A DNA stretch of 64,000 nt, from the NCBI RefSeq assembly GCF_000484695.1, contig NZ_AXVR01000019.1, positions 22,127-86,126 of the forward strand, given 5' to 3'. Both the position numbers and the translations under genes were made by a program. This stretch comes from Salinispora cortesiana (lineage in GTDB: Bacteria; Actinomycetota; Actinomycetes; Mycobacteriales; Micromonosporaceae). The notes below the pieces were generated by a model, which was not told where the DNA came from, did not search any database, and saw only the letters and a program-made list of their open reading frames with translations. Every line of letters begins with the position of its first letter. Position 1 is the first letter of the stretch. This document shows, piece after piece, positions 8,781 to 16,749 of this stretch.

Positions 8781-9117
8781 GCTGTCCTTCTCTCCTCGTC
8801 ACCGCGCTTCATGCCCCTAAGGAGCCGTCCGTCGATCCGTCGCCCGATTTCCGCCAACGCGCGGCGCAGGTCATGGGGTCGCGCAGCAGGTCCCCCCAAA
8901 ACGCCGTTCCAAACGTTGCCGCACTCGGCCCAACGTCCCCCGCCCGACCATGTCACGCTAACTCCCCCGGCCAAGCCGGCGCAGCCGACGATCGCGGCGG
9001 ATGCCCGTCGCGGCCCCGTCGGTCCGACCGACCAGCCGGCAGCACGGAGGCGGTCAAACAGCGGGCGAAGCCGGTCAGCGGCAGGACAGAGCCGGTCAGC
9101 GGCGGGGCGGAGCCCGG
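8781..9117. other. Gene-free interval with three imperfect 21-bp repeats
   Basis: No convincing gene lies between the holin-like gene and the MscS gene. Reading frames here are shadows with random composition. The interval contains the tandem repeats described separately and should hold the promoter for the leftward holin-like operon. Confidence 0.5.
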
Positions 9118-9131
9118 TCAGCGACGAGACT
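9069..9131. repeat. Three tandem copies of a 21-bp unit
   Basis: Units begin at 9069, 9090 and 9111 and share AGC(C)CGGTCAGCG followed by a G/A-rich half. The first two differ at few positions and the third is more diverged. The third copy runs into the 3' end of the MscS gene. The copies are adjacent without spacers, so this is a small microsatellite-like expansion. Confidence 0.6.
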
Positions 9132-10317
9132 CGGCCGGCTCGTCCGGGCCGACGAAGGCCTCGCTGCGGGCGGCGCCATCCTCGCTGCCGCCGAAGATCC
9201 GCGCATCGTCGGACCCGGCACCGTCGGCGAGCAGGCCCGCCTGGGGCGGGCGGCGGGGCGAGGCCCACTGCCACGGCTGGCCGCCCCCGGCATCACCGAC
9301 CTCGGCCCGCATTCGGGGCATCGCGGTCGGCCGCTGCTTCCACACCCAGGCAACCAGGTGCTCACGAACCAGGCAGCGCAGGTCCCAGAGGTTGCCGGCG
9401 TTCGCCGCGCTGACCAACGCGCGCACTTTGATCATGCCGCCGGTCGCGTCGATCACCTGCAACACACAGACTCTGCCGTCCCACAGTTCGCTGCTCTCCG
9501 CCAGGCGACGCAGCTCCTCCCGCATCGCCTGCACCGAGATCGACCAGTCAACATCGAACTCGGCGGTGCCGAGCACGGCGGCCTCGCTCCGGGTCCAGTT
9601 CTGAAACGGCTTGCTGGTGAAGTACGACGTGGGCAGGATCAGCCGCCGGTCGTCCCAGATTCGCAACACCACATAGCTGAGGGTCAGCTCCTCGATCCGA
9701 CCCCACTCCCCGTCCACGACCACCACGTCGCCGAGGCGTACGGCGTCGCTGAAGGCGAGCTGGAGGCCGGCGAAGACGTTGCCCAGCAGACTCTGCGCGG
9801 CCAACGCCGCCACCACACCGACCACACCGGCGCTGGTCAGCACCCCAGCACCGATCCCGCGGACGGCCGGGAAGGTCATCAGCATCACGCCGAGCGCCAG
9901 GAAGACAACCACCGCGATGGTCAACCGACGCAGGAGCACCACCTGGGTACGAATCCGGCGGTGCCGGTTGTCCGCCACCTCGGCCTGGAACCGGGCGAGC
10001 GCGGTGTCCTCGACCACCACCAGCAACGCGGCAACCAGCCAGGCGGTGGCAGCGATCACCCCGAGCACCAGGATGTGCAGCAGGGCCTGACGCCAGCTGG
10101 TGCCGGTCGCGTAGCCGGTGGTGAACCGCACGGCGAACTGCACGGCAAGGATGGTCGTCGCCACCTGGAACGCGCGGTGCGCGTGCTGGGCCAGCCCGGT
10201 CAGCAGCAGTGAACGCTGGCCGAGCCGCCGGGCTATCCGGTGCGTGACGCCGACCACTAACAGGGCGCCCGCCGCGGCGGCAAGCGCGGCGATGATCGTC
10301 CCGAGGTAGCTCTGCAC
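9118..10317 (-). CDS. Small-conductance mechanosensitive channel (MscS family)
   Basis: A 399-aa membrane channel that opens on membrane tension to release solutes during osmotic downshock. Several hydrophobic helices occupy residues 5-180. The pore-lining region is VLTSAGVVGVVAALAAQSLLG, rich in Ala/Gly as in TM3 of MscS, and is followed by the beta domain (VRLGDVVVVDGEWGRIEEL) and PTSYFTSKPFQNWT. The start is GTG 10317 with GAGGAGGAG just upstream. The C-terminal 60 residues are poorly conserved and Ala/Glu-rich. Confidence 0.9.
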   Translation of the reverse strand: MQSYLGTIIAALAAAAGALLVVGVTHRIARRLGQRSLLLTGLAQHAHRAFQVATTILAVQFAVRFTTGYATGTSWRQALLHILVLGVIAATAWLVAALLVVVEDTALARFQAEVADNRHRRIRTQVVLLRRLTIAVVVFLALGVMLMTFPAVRGIGAGVLTSAGVVGVVAALAAQSLLGNVFAGLQLAFSDAVRLGDVVVVDGEWGRIEELTLSYVVLRIWDDRRLILPTSYFTSKPFQNWTRSEAAVLGTAEFDVDWSISVQAMREELRRLAESSELWDGRVCVLQVIDATGGMIKVRALVSAANAGNLWDLRCLVREHLVAWVWKQRPTAMPRMRAEVGDAGGGQPWQWASPRRPPQAGLLADGAGSDDARIFGGSEDGAARSEAFVGPDEPAESRR

Positions 10318-10576
10318 GGTCTCTCCTCCTCACCAACCGGGCGTCGGGACGCCCGGCGAAGGCCCAATGGTGCCGGCGATCGGCCAGGCCGACCAGTTCA
10401 GACCTTCTGGTCACGACCGCGGAGGAGGCAGAAGGCGTCGGCGGGGATGCCGGAGCAACGACGCTGATAGCACCTGCCCGGAGCTACCGTACGCCACGCC
10501 GCCGGCAGTAGCCGCAGCAACGCCGCCCTGGGGCGATTAGGGAATCCACCCCAGGGCGAACGGGGACTCCGGGCGC

Positions 10577-10945
10577 TCAGCCCCCCGAGCCCTGCGCCAG
10601 GCGGATAGCGACCTGGTCGGCGCTGACGTTGTCCAGCGTGACCGAGAGCCCACCGACCTCGGCGGCCGGCTGCCCGGTGGTGAGGGTGAGCTGCTCGCCG
10701 GCGACCTCAACGGTCACCTGGTCGTCCTGGGCGCCGATCAGCTTGGCCTGGACGCCGAGAATGCTGGCCTCGGCGTTGGCCTCGCGGTCGAAGGTGACCA
10801 TGCAGCCATCCAGCCCACAGTCGGTGGAGACCCCATCGGAGGAGCCACAGCCGGCCAGCACGGCGGCACCGAGCGCTAGGCCGACGAGGAGGCCGGCGGC
10901 CCGACGGGGGGTTTTCGGGGGGAGGGGAACGCGTCGGTTCGTCAC
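10577..10945 (-). CDS. Putative lipoprotein
   Basis: A 122-aa secreted protein. The basic N-terminus (MTNRRVPLPPKTPRRA) and hydrophobic core end in a lipobox LAGC near residue 33, so it should be diacylated and anchored outside the membrane. The mature part contains DCGLDGCMVTFDR and two predicted beta-rich segments. It resembles small hypothetical lipoproteins of Micromonosporaceae. It diverges from the aminotransferase-like gene across 71 bp. No function can be assigned. Confidence 0.75.
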   Translation of the reverse strand: MTNRRVPLPPKTPRRAAGLLVGLALGAAVLAGCGSSDGVSTDCGLDGCMVTFDREANAEASILGVQAKLIGAQDDQVTVEVAGEQLTLTTGQPAAEVGGLSVTLDNVSADQVAIRLAQGSGG

Positions 10946-11016
10946 GGCCCAAGGGTACGAGACGGCCGCCGTACCGACTCTCCGCCGACTTCCGCAGCGC
11001 GGGTTAAGGTCCGCTC

Positions 11017-12228
11017 ATGCCGTTCGACATCGCCCGCACTCGGGCCGCGTATCCCGCCCTGGCGCAGGGGCACATCCACTTCGACGGTGCCGGAGGAACC
11101 CAGACCGCCGCGCCGGTGATCGCCGCGGTGGCTGAGACGATGGGTACGGCGCTGAGCAACCGCAGCGGCGGCAACCTTCCCGGCCGACGCTCGCTGGAGC
11201 TGGTGGCCGCCGCCCGTACGGCCCTGGCCGACCTGCTCGGGGCGGATCCGGAGGGGGTGGTGCTGGGACCGAGCGCGACCGCGCTCACCTACACCCTGGC
11301 CCGCGCCCTCGGCTCGACCTGGCGGCCAGGGGATGAGGTGGTGGTGTCCCGACTCGACCACGACGCCAACGTCCGGCCGTGGATCCAGGAAGCCGAGGCG
11401 GTGGGCGCAACCGTACGGTGGGCGGAGTTCGATCCGCGCACCGGTGAGCTGCCGGCCGGCCAGTACTCCGATCTGGTCAACGAACGGACCCGGTTGGTGG
11501 CGGTCACCGCCGCCAGCAATGCGATCGGCTCGATGCCCGAGGTGGCGGCGATCGCCAAGGCAGCTCACGCCGTCGGAGCGCTGGTCTGTGTGGACGGTGT
11601 GCACTCGGTGCCGCACGGTCCGACCGACCGCACCGCGTTGGGCGCGGACTTCCTGGTCACCAGCGCCTACAAGTGGTCTGGCCCGCACGTAGCCGCGGTG
11701 GCGGCGGATCCGGCCTGCTGGGAGCGCCTGCACCCGGCGAAGCTGCGCCCCGCCGCCGACTCCGTACCCGATCGATTCGAGTACGGCACGCCCAGCTTTC
11801 CGCTGCTGGCCGGGGCCGCCGTCGCCGTGGACCACCTCGCCGGGCTGGATCCGACGGCCACCGGGAGCCGGCGGGAGCGGCTGCGGAGCAGTCTGAGCGC
11901 GGCCCGCGCGTACGAGGAGGGGCTGTTGGAGCGACTGCTCGACGGTCTCGCCAGCCTGCCCGGGGTCACCGTGCTTGGCTCGCCGGCCCGGCGCTGCCCC
12001 ACGGTCTCGTTCCGGCTGGCTGGCCGGTCTCCGGCCGAGACCCAGGCGGCGCTCGGCGCGGCGGGGTTCTGCCTCTCCGCCGGTGACTACTACGCCTACG
12101 AGTACTTCCAGACGTTGGGGCTGCGGGACAGCGGCGGGGCGGTACGCGTCAGCCTGTACCACTACAACACTCGCACCGAAGTGGACCGGCTACTCGACGA
12201 GGTGGCGAGGCTCTCCCCCGACCGCTGA
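11017..12228 (+). CDS. Cysteine desulfurase-like PLP enzyme
   Basis: A 403-aa fold-type I PLP enzyme of the class V aminotransferase group. The PLP lysine lies in TSAYKWSGPHV, preceded by VCVDGVHSVPH (Asp and His contacts with the cofactor) and HFDGAGGTQ near the N-terminus. It most resembles the NifS/SufS-like subgroup of unknown substrate (TIGR01976-like). An active-site cysteine loop typical of housekeeping SufS is not evident, so sulfur mobilisation is not assured. It is a single gene facing NagZ tail to tail. Confidence 0.85.
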   Translation: MPFDIARTRAAYPALAQGHIHFDGAGGTQTAAPVIAAVAETMGTALSNRSGGNLPGRRSLELVAAARTALADLLGADPEGVVLGPSATALTYTLARALGSTWRPGDEVVVSRLDHDANVRPWIQEAEAVGATVRWAEFDPRTGELPAGQYSDLVNERTRLVAVTAASNAIGSMPEVAAIAKAAHAVGALVCVDGVHSVPHGPTDRTALGADFLVTSAYKWSGPHVAAVAADPACWERLHPAKLRPAADSVPDRFEYGTPSFPLLAGAAVAVDHLAGLDPTATGSRRERLRSSLSAARAYEEGLLERLLDGLASLPGVTVLGSPARRCPTVSFRLAGRSPAETQAALGAAGFCLSAGDYYAYEYFQTLGLRDSGGAVRVSLYHYNTRTEVDRLLDEVARLSPDR

Positions 12229-12282
12229 CCCGCCACGGCCCCCGATCAGCCGGTCCTGGTCAGCAGGCCCTTCGGCCCGGGA

Positions 12283-13779
12283 TCAGCCGATCCCGGTCAG
12301 GAGCTCCGCCGCGGCCCGGCTGCCGGCACGGGTCGCGCCGTGGGTGGCGACGTGCACCGCCCCGGTGACCAGTTCGGGCAGGCCCAACTCGACGACGACG
12401 GCATCCGGGCGGCCGGCCAGAGCGCGCGTCACGGCCGCCCGCATCCACGGGTGCCGGTGTAGGTCACGGACGACGAGGACGAGGTGGCGACCACCGGCTT
12501 CGGTGATGAGGTCCGGGGGCACCTCGGCCTCGGCATACCGAACGGTGGTGGTGCCCGGCAGCAGAGCTGCCAGGGGCGCGGCGACGCCCCACGGTGTCTC
12601 CGTGCCGATCGCAAGGTTGCGGGGCGATGCGAACTCGACCACGTGGGCGGGGCCGGCCAGCGGCAGCGTGCCCAGCCCGGCACCAGCCGTCGTTACCCGG
12701 ACCGCCCGACGGGCGGCGGCGAACCCCACCGCCGAGCCGCTGCCGGCCGCTGGGCGGTCCGGCCAGCCGGCCTGGCGGGCGGCGGTGGCGGCGGCGAGTT
12801 GGTCGACCCGCTTGGCCGCCTCGACGAGGCGTTCCTCGGGCAGTTCTCCCGCCGCGACGGCGGCCACGATCGCGTCCCGCAGCCGCCGGGCCGCGTCCTC
12901 GTCGGCGTGCTCGCCACCGACGCAGATGGCATCGGCCCCCGCCGCCAGGGCCCGGACCGCGGCGCCGGTGAAGCCGTACCGGTCGGCGACCGCGCGCATC
13001 TCCACCGCGTCGGTCACCACGACCCCGGCGAAGCCCAACTCGTCCCGGAGCAGGCCGGTGAGGATCCGGTGGCTCAGGGTGGCCGGTAGGTCTGGGTCCA
13101 GCGCGGGCACGAACAGGTGACCGGTCATGACCGCCTGCACCCCGGCGGAGAGCGCGGCGCGAAACGGGGTCAGCTCCACCGCGTCCAGCCGGCTCCGGTC
13201 ACCGGCGATCCGGGGCAGGCCGTGATGGGAGTCGACCTGGGTGTCACCGTGCCCGGGAAAGTGTTTGGCGCAGGCCGCGACGCCGCCGGCTTGTAGGCCC
13301 CGCACCCAGGCGGCGGTGTGCCGGGCGGTCAGGTTCGGGTCCGCACCGAAGGAACGGACTCCGATCACCGGGTTGTCTGGATTGGAGTTGACATCGGCGT
13401 CCGGCGCGTAGTTCAAGGTGATCCCGAGCGCCGCCAGCTCCGCACCGAGGTCGCTGGCCACCTCCTCGGTCAGGAGCGGGTCGTCAATCACCCCGAGGGC
13501 CAGGTTGCCGGGGCGGGAACTGCCGAGACCCGACTCGATCCGGGTCACGTCACCGGCCTCCTCGTCGATGGCGACGATGACGTCCGGCCGCTCCGCGCGC
13601 AGTGTCGCGGTCAGCGCGGCGACCTGCTCCGAGTCGACCACGTTGCGGGCGAAGAGCACCACCGCGCCGAGCCCCTCCCCCAACCAACGGCGCACCCAGG
13701 ACGGGGCGGTGGTACCAACGAATCCCGGTTGGAGGACGGTGGCGGCCAGGGATGCAAGGTGTGCCTCACGTGTGCTCAC
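12283..13779 (-). CDS. nagZ: Beta-N-acetylhexosaminidase, glycoside hydrolase family 3 (NagZ-like)
   Basis: A 498-aa GH3 enzyme that would remove N-acetylglucosamine from muropeptides or glycans. The family signature KHFPGHGDTQVDSHHGLP contains the His/Asp general acid-base dyad, and the nucleophile Asp lies in VVVTDAVEM. An ordinary NagZ has about 340 residues; the extra C-terminal 150 residues form a GH3 C-terminal-like domain (VVEFASPRNLAIG to LVTGAVHVATHG). The start is GTG 13779, eight bases after GAGGTGG. No signal peptide is seen, so it is probably cytoplasmic recycling. The 3' end lies 54 bp from the convergent aminotransferase-like gene. Confidence 0.9.
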   Translation of the reverse strand: MSTREAHLASLAATVLQPGFVGTTAPSWVRRWLGEGLGAVVLFARNVVDSEQVAALTATLRAERPDVIVAIDEEAGDVTRIESGLGSSRPGNLALGVIDDPLLTEEVASDLGAELAALGITLNYAPDADVNSNPDNPVIGVRSFGADPNLTARHTAAWVRGLQAGGVAACAKHFPGHGDTQVDSHHGLPRIAGDRSRLDAVELTPFRAALSAGVQAVMTGHLFVPALDPDLPATLSHRILTGLLRDELGFAGVVVTDAVEMRAVADRYGFTGAAVRALAAGADAICVGGEHADEDAARRLRDAIVAAVAAGELPEERLVEAAKRVDQLAAATAARQAGWPDRPAAGSGSAVGFAAARRAVRVTTAGAGLGTLPLAGPAHVVEFASPRNLAIGTETPWGVAAPLAALLPGTTTVRYAEAEVPPDLITEAGGRHLVLVVRDLHRHPWMRAAVTRALAGRPDAVVVELGLPELVTGAVHVATHGATRAGSRAAAELLTGIG

Positions 13780-13935
13780 GCGGCCACCTCGGGCCACTCG
13801 GAAATCCGATCGGTCATGTCCCTCCCCAATCTCTACGCCCCGGCGGCGACGCTCTGCCATGGTCACATCACCCAAATAAATAGTCAATAAACCTAACAGT
13901 TGCTGGGCGACGACCGGCCCAGGGAGAGTTCAGGG

Positions 13936-14058
13936 ATGGACTCCGAACTCCTGGCCGAGGCGACGGGCCCGGCCGACATCCCCGGCGTACGCCTCCTCGG
14001 CGTGGTGGTGGGCGGCCTACTGCTGGTCGCCGCGATCCGAGCGATGTTCCGCCGCTGA
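13936..14058 (+). CDS. Small single-helix membrane protein (40 aa)
   Basis: An ATG at 13936 follows GGAGAGTTCAGGG and opens a 40-codon frame. The product has an acidic N-terminus (MDSELLAEATGPADIPG), one hydrophobic helix (VRLLGVVVGGLLLVAAIRA) and a basic end (MFRR). Codon usage is typical of the genome and the topology is that of a small bitopic protein. No function is known. It stands alone between the divergent nagZ gene and the convergent topoisomerase gene. Confidence 0.6.
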   Translation: MDSELLAEATGPADIPGVRLLGVVVGGLLLVAAIRAMFRR

Positions 14059-14142
14059 GCCCGCCCCGACTCGCCACTGGTCCGCCGAGAACGCTGACGC
14101 GGGCCGGGCGGCTGTCCCCGACGCGGGGACGACCGACACCGC

Positions 14143-15126
14143 TCAGGCCTTGGCCAGCAGCTCGAGGACCCCCCGCTCGGCAGCCTCGCGGGGCATCCAC
14201 CGACCGACCGGCGCCAGCACCCCGTCGTGGTAGAGGTCCACGACCCGGGGATCGACGTAGGACGTGCGGGCCACCGTCGGCGTGTTCCCGAGCAACCCCG
14301 CCACCTCGCGCATGACCGCTGCCACCGCGCGGCGGCGAGCGGTGGCGGACCGCTGTCCGCCGGCAGCGGCCAGCCCGGTGGCCGCCAAGACGGTGGCGTG
14401 CCAGGTCCGGAAATCCTTCGCGGTCATCTCACCACCGCTGGCTACCCGCAGATATCCGTTGACATCGTCTCGGCGTACGTCCCGCCAGTGCCGGCCGTCC
14501 CAGTAGCCGAAGAGCCGAGCCGCGGCGCGGCGGCGACGCCGCAGATTGGCCAGCACCCGACACAGCACCGGATCCTCAATCCACCGAACCTGTTCGACGC
14601 CGCCCTTCGCCGGAAACTCGAGGACCATGCAGCCACGGCGGGAGTGGGCGTGCTCCGGACGCAGGGTGGACACCCCGAAGGTCGGATCGTCGCCGGCCGC
14701 GTACCGCTCGCTGCCCACCCGGAAGGCACCCAGGTCCAACAGCCGAGCCACAGTGGCCAGCACCCGGTCCCGGTTCAGTCCCCGACCGTCGAGGTCCTCC
14801 GCGATGCGCTCGCGCAACCGGGGCAGCCGCCGGGCCACCTCGAGGACGTGGTCAAACTTCGCCTCGTCCCGCTTGCGCCGCCACTCCGGGTGGTACAGGT
14901 ACTGTCGGCGACCAGCAGCGTCCACACCGGTGGCCTGGATATGCCCGTTCGGATGCGGCGAGATCCACACGTCCTGCCAGGCCGGTGGGATGACGAGGTC
15001 ACGCAGGCGGGCCAGCCGATCCGGATCACGGACCAGTTCGCCAGCCGGATCACAAAACCCCCAGCCCCGGCCGCGCCGGTGGCGCCGGTAGCCGGGCCGG
15101 CCCGGGTCACTACGCCGCAGTCGCAC
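14143..15126 (-). CDS. DNA topoisomerase IB (poxvirus/bacterial type)
   Basis: A 327-aa type IB topoisomerase, which relaxes supercoils by a transient 3'-phosphotyrosine. The N-terminal half carries VIPPAWQDVWISPHPNGHIQ and the conserved GRRQYLYHPEWRRKRD. The catalytic residues are within EFPAKGG (Lys), MTAKDFRTWHA (Arg/His region) and NTPTVARTSYVDP, with the nucleophile Tyr at about 290. GTG 15126 was chosen; it overlaps the end of the upstream glycosyltransferase by 17 bp. Longer upstream frames lie inside that gene. It may therefore ride at the end of the heptose/glycan operon, though a functional tie is unlikely. Confidence 0.9.
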   Translation of the reverse strand: MRLRRSDPGRPGYRRHRRGRGWGFCDPAGELVRDPDRLARLRDLVIPPAWQDVWISPHPNGHIQATGVDAAGRRQYLYHPEWRRKRDEAKFDHVLEVARRLPRLRERIAEDLDGRGLNRDRVLATVARLLDLGAFRVGSERYAAGDDPTFGVSTLRPEHAHSRRGCMVLEFPAKGGVEQVRWIEDPVLCRVLANLRRRRRAAARLFGYWDGRHWRDVRRDDVNGYLRVASGGEMTAKDFRTWHATVLAATGLAAAGGQRSATARRRAVAAVMREVAGLLGNTPTVARTSYVDPRVVDLYHDGVLAPVGRWMPREAAERGVLELLAKA

Positions 15127-16066
15127 CGGTCGTCCGCACCATCCGCTCCACCTCGGCCACGGCGACCAGCACCTGGTCAACGTTGATCGCCGCCAGCCTC
15201 GGATGCGGCCCCGACCCGCCCCGGTCCGGGCAGTCCCCGCCACCGCCCGCCCCGAGGCTCCGATGCCACCTCCGTTCGGGTGGTGGCCCCCATTGGGTCG
15301 GCGAGTGGGGACCGAAAAGGACCACCGAGGGAGTGCCGTAGGCGGTGGCGAGGTGGGCGATGCCGGTGTCGCCGCTGACCAGCAGCCGGGCGTGGGCGAC
15401 CAGGCCGGCGAGGTGGTGCAGATCGGTACGGCCGGCTCGAACGGTGTGCCCGGGCAGTCCGGCGAGCTGCGCGACCCGGCGGGCGAGGGGTAGCTCGGTG
15501 GCGTCGCCGGTGATGACGATCTCATGGCCGGCACCGGCGAGCTGGCGGCCGAGGGCCGCGAACCGCTCCACCGGCCAGCGTTTGCCCGGGATCTTCGAGC
15601 CGGGGTGCAGCACGGTCACCCCGGTCGGGGTCCGGCCCGGCGCTGGCCGGCGCAGACCCAAGTCGGTCGCGTCGGTCGGAACACCGTGCCAGGCCAGGAG
15701 GCGGCACCACCGATGGACCTCGTGCTCGTCGGCCCGCCAGGAGGGACCGTCGTGGTGCCCGGCGGCCCGGTTGGCGTAGGCGAACAGCCGACGGGGGCGG
15801 GTGCCGGCCAGCAGGCGGTGCGACTCTGGCCCGCGGCCGTGCAGATTGACCGCCAGCTCGGGGGTGGGGCCACGCCACCGCAGTTGAGACAGATCGGCGG
15901 TGTCGACCAACTCGTCGATGCCGCCGATCAGCTCGACCAGCGGGGCCAACCAGCTCGGGGCGAGCAGGACCAGGCGCTCGTCGGGGTAGCGAACACGCAG
16001 GGCACGCAGGGCCGGCACGGCGGTGGCGAGGTCGCCGAGGCCCAGCGCACGAAGGATCAAGATCAC
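15110..16066 (-). CDS. Glycosyltransferase family 9 (heptosyltransferase-like)
   Basis: A 318-aa GT-B enzyme. The N-terminus ILILRALGLGDLATAVPALRA is the GT9 acceptor-domain pattern. The donor domain carries VTVLHPGSKIPGKRWPVERF and LVSGDTGIAHLATAYGTPSVVLFGP, the latter being the GT9 nucleotide-sugar motif. GT9 enzymes normally transfer L,D- or D,D-heptose from ADP-heptose in LPS synthesis. Here it closes an operon with GmhA, GmhB and HldE homologues, so transfer of heptose to an actinobacterial glycan is plausible. The start GTG 16066 overlaps the SDR stop as GTGA. Confidence 0.9.
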   Translation of the reverse strand: MILILRALGLGDLATAVPALRALRVRYPDERLVLLAPSWLAPLVELIGGIDELVDTADLSQLRWRGPTPELAVNLHGRGPESHRLLAGTRPRRLFAYANRAAGHHDGPSWRADEHEVHRWCRLLAWHGVPTDATDLGLRRPAPGRTPTGVTVLHPGSKIPGKRWPVERFAALGRQLAGAGHEIVITGDATELPLARRVAQLAGLPGHTVRAGRTDLHHLAGLVAHARLLVSGDTGIAHLATAYGTPSVVLFGPHSPTQWGPPPERRWHRSLGAGGGGDCPDRGGSGPHPRLAAINVDQVLVAVAEVERMVRTTGATAA

Positions 16067-16749
16067 GGGTAGGAGGACTCCTGTTCGGCGCAGACCACCA
16101 GCTCCCGGACGGCGCAGCCGGCGGGTTGGGTCAGGGCCACCAGGACCGTGGCGGCGGTGTCCGCGGGGTCGTTGAGGATCGCGTCGGGCCCGGGTCGGTA
16201 CTGCGGGTCGCGGTCGTCGAAGAAGGCTGTACGCATGCCACCAGGGATGAGCAGGGTCACGCCGACCCGGCCGGCGAGCTCGGCGGCGAGGGAGCGGGTG
16301 AACCCGACCACCCCGAACTTCGCCGCGCAGTACGCCGTCGCGTCGCTGACCGCCTTGACCCCCAACGTCGAGGCGACGGTGACGATCCGGCCCCGAGTCG
16401 TCTCGAGGAACGGCAGTGCCGCCCGGATGACGGCGGCGGTGGCGAGCAGGTCCACCGTGACGATCCGGTCCCAGACCTCCCCCGGCAGATCGGCCAGCCG
16501 ACCCGGTACGTCCATTCCGGCCGCCGTCACCACGGCGTCCAGGCCGCCGTTGTCCTCGGCGAGTCCTCGGGTGGCGGCCTCGGCCGCCCGGGTGTCGGCC
16601 AGATCGCACGCCGTCCACGGCACCCCCTCCGCCGGGGGCTGCCGGTCCAACACCAGAGGCCGCCCACCCGCCTCGGCCACCGCCGAGACCACCGCCGCGC
16701 CCAGCCCACTGGACCCACCGGTCACCAGGACCGTGTACCCGGGGTTCAT
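16063..16749 (-). CDS. Short-chain dehydrogenase/reductase
   Basis: A 228-aa classical SDR. The cofactor motif is VTGGSSGLGAAV; the catalytic Tyr-Lys pair is in ATAYCAAKFGVV, preceded by the catalytic Ser in VTVASTLG. It is too short and lacks the extended substrate domain of HldD, the ADP-heptose 6-epimerase, so it is not that enzyme. Within the heptose operon it could oxidise or reduce a sugar intermediate, but the substrate is unknown. It overlaps both neighbours by 4 bp (ATGA with HldE, GTGA with the GT9 gene). Confidence 0.88.
   Translation of the reverse strand: MNPGYTVLVTGGSSGLGAAVVSAVAEAGGRPLVLDRQPPAEGVPWTACDLADTRAAEAATRGLAEDNGGLDAVVTAAGMDVPGRLADLPGEVWDRIVTVDLLATAAVIRAALPFLETTRGRIVTVASTLGVKAVSDATAYCAAKFGVVGFTRSLAAELAGRVGVTLLIPGGMRTAFFDDRDPQYRPGPDAILNDPADTAATVLVALTQPAGCAVRELVVCAEQESSYP

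Noticed and set aside
9069..9131. Possible CRISPR array
   Set aside because: The three 21-bp units are directly adjacent and imperfect, without spacers or cas genes.
16063..16749. SDR as HldD (ADP-heptose epimerase)
   Set aside because: Too short and of the classical type; lacks the extended-SDR substrate domain.
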